Below, piece by piece: positions 5,881 through 8,418 of a stretch of DNA of 8,418 nt. The stretch is from JAJYZP01 sp049964535 (GTDB lineage Bacteria; Actinomycetota; Acidimicrobiia; Acidimicrobiales; Acidimicrobiaceae): NCBI GenBank assembly GCA_049964535.1, contig JBMFXG010000120.1, positions 1 through 8,418 of the forward strand, read 5' to 3'. The position numbers and the translations under genes are program-made. Position 1 is the stretch's first letter, and the number at the start of each line of letters is the position of its first letter. The notes beneath the pieces were generated by a model that saw only the letters and a list, made by a program, of their open reading frames with translations, ran no database searches and had not been told where the DNA came from.

Positions 5881-7485
5881 TTGGATATTGATGCGTGGAG
5901 AGCGAACTCGGACCTCCGTCGGAGACGTCAACGAGTAGCTGGACTCCTCTGTCGATCCGACGAAGCTCTGATGGAGAGGCTCGTCGGATCTATCAATCCT
6001 CGATCGTTAGTGGCAACCCTCGTTCGGAGTTATTATCTCGATGGATGGAACGGTGATCACTCGTTGCCGAAGATGGCTCGTGCCTCTCAGGGGCGGGAAT
6101 CGAAAGCCCTTGATCTGGGTGGGCTGGTGCTCCAGGTCTGTTACCACCGCTTAGCGGCCGCTGGGAGCGATGACTCCTCGATGCGGCATCTCTTCGATCG
6201 ACTCGGCCGGGAGTTTGGTTCCAGCGTTGGCGTGGCGCTCACTCCTGTGGTCGAACCGTTGCGCTCACCACTCGCTCCATATTCCCCTCGTTCGCGCGCT
6301 TGGATCGATAGCGAACTAGTGAATGTTTGGGGAAAGGGCTCTCACGATGAGCTCGATCGACAAGGTCTGATCGACTACCTCGATGTGGTGGGGCTGCGCG
6401 GCCTGCTCAACGCCTGGTTTGAGGTGGAGCCGGACAAGTTGTCTCAGGTGCATCCGTTAGAGGTGTTGTCGGCTCTCTCAATAGATCAGGACGACTTCGA
6501 GAGCATGGTCGAGCTGCTTGTCCGACAGGCTTGTTGCTATGGCGCGTTACGCGAGATGGCAAAGGCAGTGCCGCTCGTGCTCGATATGCCAGCGAGCGTA
6601 GTTCCGGAGGGTTTTGAAGCGTGGCTCTTCCAAGACATCGTTGTTCCGGGATACTCCCTTGGGGCTCCGCCGGATGCCTTGAGTGCCGTGGGTCAGCGAT
6701 GGGGCTTAGCGCTCTTTGATGCCGATGGGGAGCGGGAGATGTTCGACTTACCGATCTGGTATCAGCTGAAACTGTATGGCAACGTTGCAACGACTGTGCG
6801 TTATGATCATGCGATCGCCTTGCAACGTCGTTATGGCGTGGGTACTGGAAGTGTTGAGACCGCTGACCCCCCGTTTCTCTTTCTGGAGTCTTCATCGGAA
6901 CATCCCTTTCAGATCCTCCAACGCTATGCCGAGAGCTTGAAACTTGAAGTTGTAGCTGAAGATCTTGGGACAATCCCAGATGGCCTTCGAGAGCGCATTC
7001 GGCGTTTCGGTTTTTTGTCCATGATGGTCCCTCTCTTTGGAGACGAACGGGCAGCGGGCAGTCTTGTAGGTCTTGTGGTTGCGCTGTCCACACACGACCT
7101 GCCGACGATAACTGGACTCTTGACCGGAGATGATGCACGAGAGCTTCAGAGACTCGGGAGAAGCGAGGAGGCTGCTGCGAACCATGAGATGGTACTGTCC
7201 TTGGCCGCATTCGCAGGTAATGATGGTCGATCGCTCCTGGAAGATCCGCTAGACGACAACCGATGGTGGGATGTGGTGGGTCGACTTCTCGCGCGTTGTT
7301 CTGCGAGATCTCGAACCCATGGAGCACGTGCGCTCTGGGTGCCTATCGAGGACTTCATCGGGGTAACGACTCGCGTCAATATTCCAGGTTCTTCACTTCC
7401 ACAACGACGCAACTGGGACCAACCATTCGTTGTCGATGTCGACTTACTATGTGAGAGGCTTCTCATGGTCGAGGATCTCCTCTGA
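5881..7485 (+). CDS. malQ: 4-alpha-glucanotransferase (GH77, amylomaltase), short and divergent
   Basis: This 534-residue protein should transfer glucan segments between maltodextrins in glycogen or maltose metabolism. Family GH77 landmarks occur in order: SPLAPYSPRSRAWI (129-142, equivalent to SPYxPxSRxxxNPLYI), LVLDMPASV (232-240), GAPPDALSAVGQRWG (261-275), VRYDHA with the nucleophile Asp309 and Arg307, AEDLGTIPDGLRERI with the acid/base Glu360, STHDLPTITG with Asp406, and IPGSSLPQRRNWD (501-513). All three catalytic carboxylates remain. Oddities: actinobacterial MalQ is usually about 700 residues with an N-terminal beta-domain, whereas only about 75 unrecognised residues precede the barrel here. 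The LLHPTSLPG-type start of the barrel is not recognisable, and Tyr of SPY is Leu131. The TTG start at 5881 is preceded by AAAGGAAAAGCG, a good ribosome binding site, and no in-frame ATG is nearby. The family is secure; activity is less so. Confidence 0.9.
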   Translation: MDIDAWRANSDLRRRRQRVAGLLCRSDEALMERLVGSINPRSLVATLVRSYYLDGWNGDHSLPKMARASQGRESKALDLGGLVLQVCYHRLAAAGSDDSSMRHLFDRLGREFGSSVGVALTPVVEPLRSPLAPYSPRSRAWIDSELVNVWGKGSHDELDRQGLIDYLDVVGLRGLLNAWFEVEPDKLSQVHPLEVLSALSIDQDDFESMVELLVRQACCYGALREMAKAVPLVLDMPASVVPEGFEAWLFQDIVVPGYSLGAPPDALSAVGQRWGLALFDADGEREMFDLPIWYQLKLYGNVATTVRYDHAIALQRRYGVGTGSVETADPPFLFLESSSEHPFQILQRYAESLKLEVVAEDLGTIPDGLRERIRRFGFLSMMVPLFGDERAAGSLVGLVVALSTHDLPTITGLLTGDDARELQRLGRSEEAAANHEMVLSLAAFAGNDGRSLLEDPLDDNRWWDVVGRLLARCSARSRTHGARALWVPIEDFIGVTTRVNIPGSSLPQRRNWDQPFVVDVDLLCERLLMVEDLL

Positions 7486-7505
7486 TCAGGAGCTACTCTT
7501 AGTTC

Positions 7506-8105
7506 GTGCAACATCTCGTCTCGAGCTACGGCCTTTTGGCCATCTTCATACTGATGGTTGGTGAATCGGCAGCCCTGCCCATTCCCTCTGAGTTAGTTAT
7601 GACCTTTGCCGGATATCTCGCCTCTACCGGGAAGCTGAGTATCGCAGGGGCGATTCTTGCGGGTACCTTGGGTAACCTCGTTGGCTCCTATATCACGTGG
7701 ATTATCGGGAGGTATCTCGGTCGAGCCGTCATAGTTCGTCTTGGGAAGTTCGTCTTGTTGCGTGATGAGGATTTGGCGAGAGCTGAACGTTGGTTTGAGC
7801 GTCGAGGTGACCGTGCAGTTTTAATCGGCCGAGTCCTTCCGGTGATTCGGACCTTTGTCTCGCTTCCAGCGGGAGCTGCCGAGATGCCACTGCTTCGCTT
7901 CGGTATCTTTACTTTTCTTGGCTCGATTCCCTTCAACGTGGTGCTCGTCCTCGCCGGGTACTACTTGGGCTCTCATTACGAGACGCTCGTCAAGATCGTC
8001 CAAGACTTTGGGTACCTTCTCGCAGTGGCTGCAGTCGCAGCGATAGCGTATTTTTTCTATCGCCGTTTCAAGAACAGACGCTCCTCAATAGAGCCGAGTT
8101 CGTGA
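7506..8105 (+). CDS. DedA-family membrane protein (SNARE-associated/VTT domain)
   Basis: This 199-residue integral membrane protein belongs to the DedA family, members of which act as phospholipid or undecaprenyl-phosphate flippases dependent on the proton gradient. Residues 8-39 hold the first hydrophobic hairpin with GESAALPIPSE (19-29), including the conserved acidic residues Glu20 and Glu29. LIGRVLPVIRTFVSLPAGAAEM (106-127) is the family signature; Arg109 and Arg115 correspond to the essential arginine pair of Escherichia coli YqjA and YghB. Further membrane segments lie at about 46-68, 132-153 and 167-186, ending in a basic tail (YRRFKNRR). The GTG start at 7506 is used because an in-frame TAG ends three bases before it; the nearest AGGAG is 13 bases upstream, a long spacing. 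An ATG at 7554 would remove half of the first hydrophobic segment. It begins 20 bp after malQ, so co-transcription is likely. Confidence 0.92.
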   Translation: MQHLVSSYGLLAIFILMVGESAALPIPSELVMTFAGYLASTGKLSIAGAILAGTLGNLVGSYITWIIGRYLGRAVIVRLGKFVLLRDEDLARAERWFERRGDRAVLIGRVLPVIRTFVSLPAGAAEMPLLRFGIFTFLGSIPFNVVLVLAGYYLGSHYETLVKIVQDFGYLLAVAAVAAIAYFFYRRFKNRRSSIEPSS

Positions 8106-8114
8106 AGAATCGGA

Positions 8115-8120
8115 TATAGT
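8115..8120 (+). promoter_or_regulatory. Candidate -10 box of the tRNA promoter
   Basis: TATAGT matches TATAAT at five of six positions and lies 14 bp before the tRNA-Pro 5' end, ten bases after the DedA stop codon. Transcription would start some seven bases later, leaving a very short leader. No recognisable -35 is seen 17 bp upstream (that position lies within the end of the DedA gene). Position and -10 quality support it; the missing -35 weakens it. Confidence 0.45.
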
Positions 8121-8134
8121 GATAGGGCTCTGTG

Positions 8135-8206
8135 CGGGAAGTGGCGCAGCGGTAGCGTACCCGCTTTGGGAGCGGGGGGTCGGGGGTTCGAATCCCCCCT
8201 TCCCGA
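8135..8206 (+). tRNA. tRNA-Pro (anticodon TGG)
   Basis: A complete cloverleaf can be drawn. The acceptor arm CGGGAAG (8135-8141) pairs with CTTCCCG (8199-8205), with discriminator A at 8206. The D arm is GCGC-AGCGGTA-GCGT. The anticodon arm is CCCGC-TTTGGGA-GCGGG with TGG at 8167-8169, reading proline codons CCA and CCG/CCN by wobble. The T arm is GGGGG-TTCGAAT-CCCCC. The 3' CCA is not encoded (the next bases are CAA), so it must be added after processing. The D loop is short. Confidence 0.97.
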
Positions 8207-8222
8207 CAAGTAGAGCACCAAT

Positions 8223-8294
<72 letters not shown>

Positions 8295-8314
8295 CTCGTT
8301 TGGAAGTCGTATAG

Positions 8315-8370
8315 CGGCTCTTCCGTTTCTAGCGGGGTTAGCCGGCTCTTCCGTTTCTAGCGGGGTTAGC
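8315..8370. repeat. Perfect 28-bp tandem duplication
   Basis: Two identical 28-bp units (8315-8342 and 8343-8370) abut without a spacer, each starting CGGCTCTTCC and ending CGGGGTTAGC. The unit junction forms the 8-bp palindrome AGCCGGCT (8340-8347). It lies 20 bp downstream of tRNA-Gly. It is not a CRISPR array, since there is no spacer. I see no T-run or strong stem that would make it an obvious terminator. Its function is unknown; a duplicated protein-binding site or a replication-slippage product are both possible. Confidence 0.95.
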
Positions 8371-8379
8371 CCTCCTATT

Positions 8380-8405
8380 TCAACCGAGGTGTTGCGAGCG
8401 GTTGA
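8380..8405. promoter_or_regulatory. Inverted repeat 7-12-7 overlapping a TTGACT box
   Basis: TCAACCG (8380-8386) and CGGTTGA (8399-8405) are perfect complementary arms separated by 12 bp. The right arm overlaps TTGACT (8402-8407), a five-of-six match to a -35 box on the plus strand. The expected -10 would fall just beyond the window. No gene was found in 8295-8418; it looks like the regulatory region of a gene further right. Confidence 0.4.
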
Positions 8406-8418
8406 CTGTCTGCATCCG

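Noticed and set aside
6407..7327. Long minus-strand open frame of 306 codons inside malQ
   Set aside because: It is antisense to a gene with clear GH77 motifs, and its translation is low-complexity, rich in Arg, Ser, Pro and His, as expected of a shadow frame.
8315..8370. CRISPR array
   Set aside because: The two 28-bp units abut directly with no spacer between them.

Overview
This 8.4 kb window looks like ordinary chromosomal DNA from an actinobacterium. By eye its GC content is moderate (mid-50s percent). GTG and TTG start codons are used, several start codons lack a usable ribosome binding site, and the MalQ and RecB-like proteins resemble actinobacterial versions. A moderately GC-rich relative of the Acidimicrobiia would fit, but that placement is inference from protein resemblance, not from a marker gene. 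The organism is probably motile or at least chemotactic, because the window opens inside a methyl-accepting chemotaxis protein.

Layout. (1) 1-786, plus strand: the C-terminal signalling half of a chemoreceptor, cut by the window edge. (2) 816-4318, minus strand: five genes in one direction. In transcription order they are a RecB-family PD-(D/E)XK nuclease with an iron-sulfur cysteine set, a PAP2 membrane phosphatase joined to it by an ATGA start/stop overlap, a Nudix hydrolase 39 bp further on, a DsbA-fold protein with a single active-site cysteine, and a short-chain dehydrogenase. The last two are separated by larger gaps (120 and 60 bp) and may have their own promoters. (3) 4424-5278, minus strand: an alpha/beta hydrolase, divergent from (4) 5427-5822, plus strand: a small NTF2/SnoaL-like protein. 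The 148 bp between them carries two inverted repeats. (5) 5881-8105, plus strand: a short and divergent 4-alpha-glucanotransferase (MalQ, GH77) with a TTG start, then a DedA-family membrane protein 20 bp downstream. (6) 8135-8294: tRNA-Pro(TGG) and tRNA-Gly(TCC), neither with an encoded CCA end. (7) 8295-8418: non-coding DNA with a perfect 28-bp tandem duplication and a 7-12-7 inverted repeat overlapping a TTGACT box at the window edge.

How it fits together. The RecB-like/PAP2/Nudix group is the only convincing multi-gene transcription unit on the minus strand. It joins DNA processing, a membrane phosphatase and nucleotide-pyrophosphate hydrolysis, but housekeeping explains it as well as any dedicated system. 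MalQ plus DedA is probably a second short unit. I did not find a convincing new system. The best leads are the non-coding signals: the 22-bp palindrome before the RecB-like gene, the palindromes between the divergent genes, and the tandem repeat beyond the tRNAs. Among proteins, the best leads are the aberrant MalQ and the single-cysteine DsbA-like protein.
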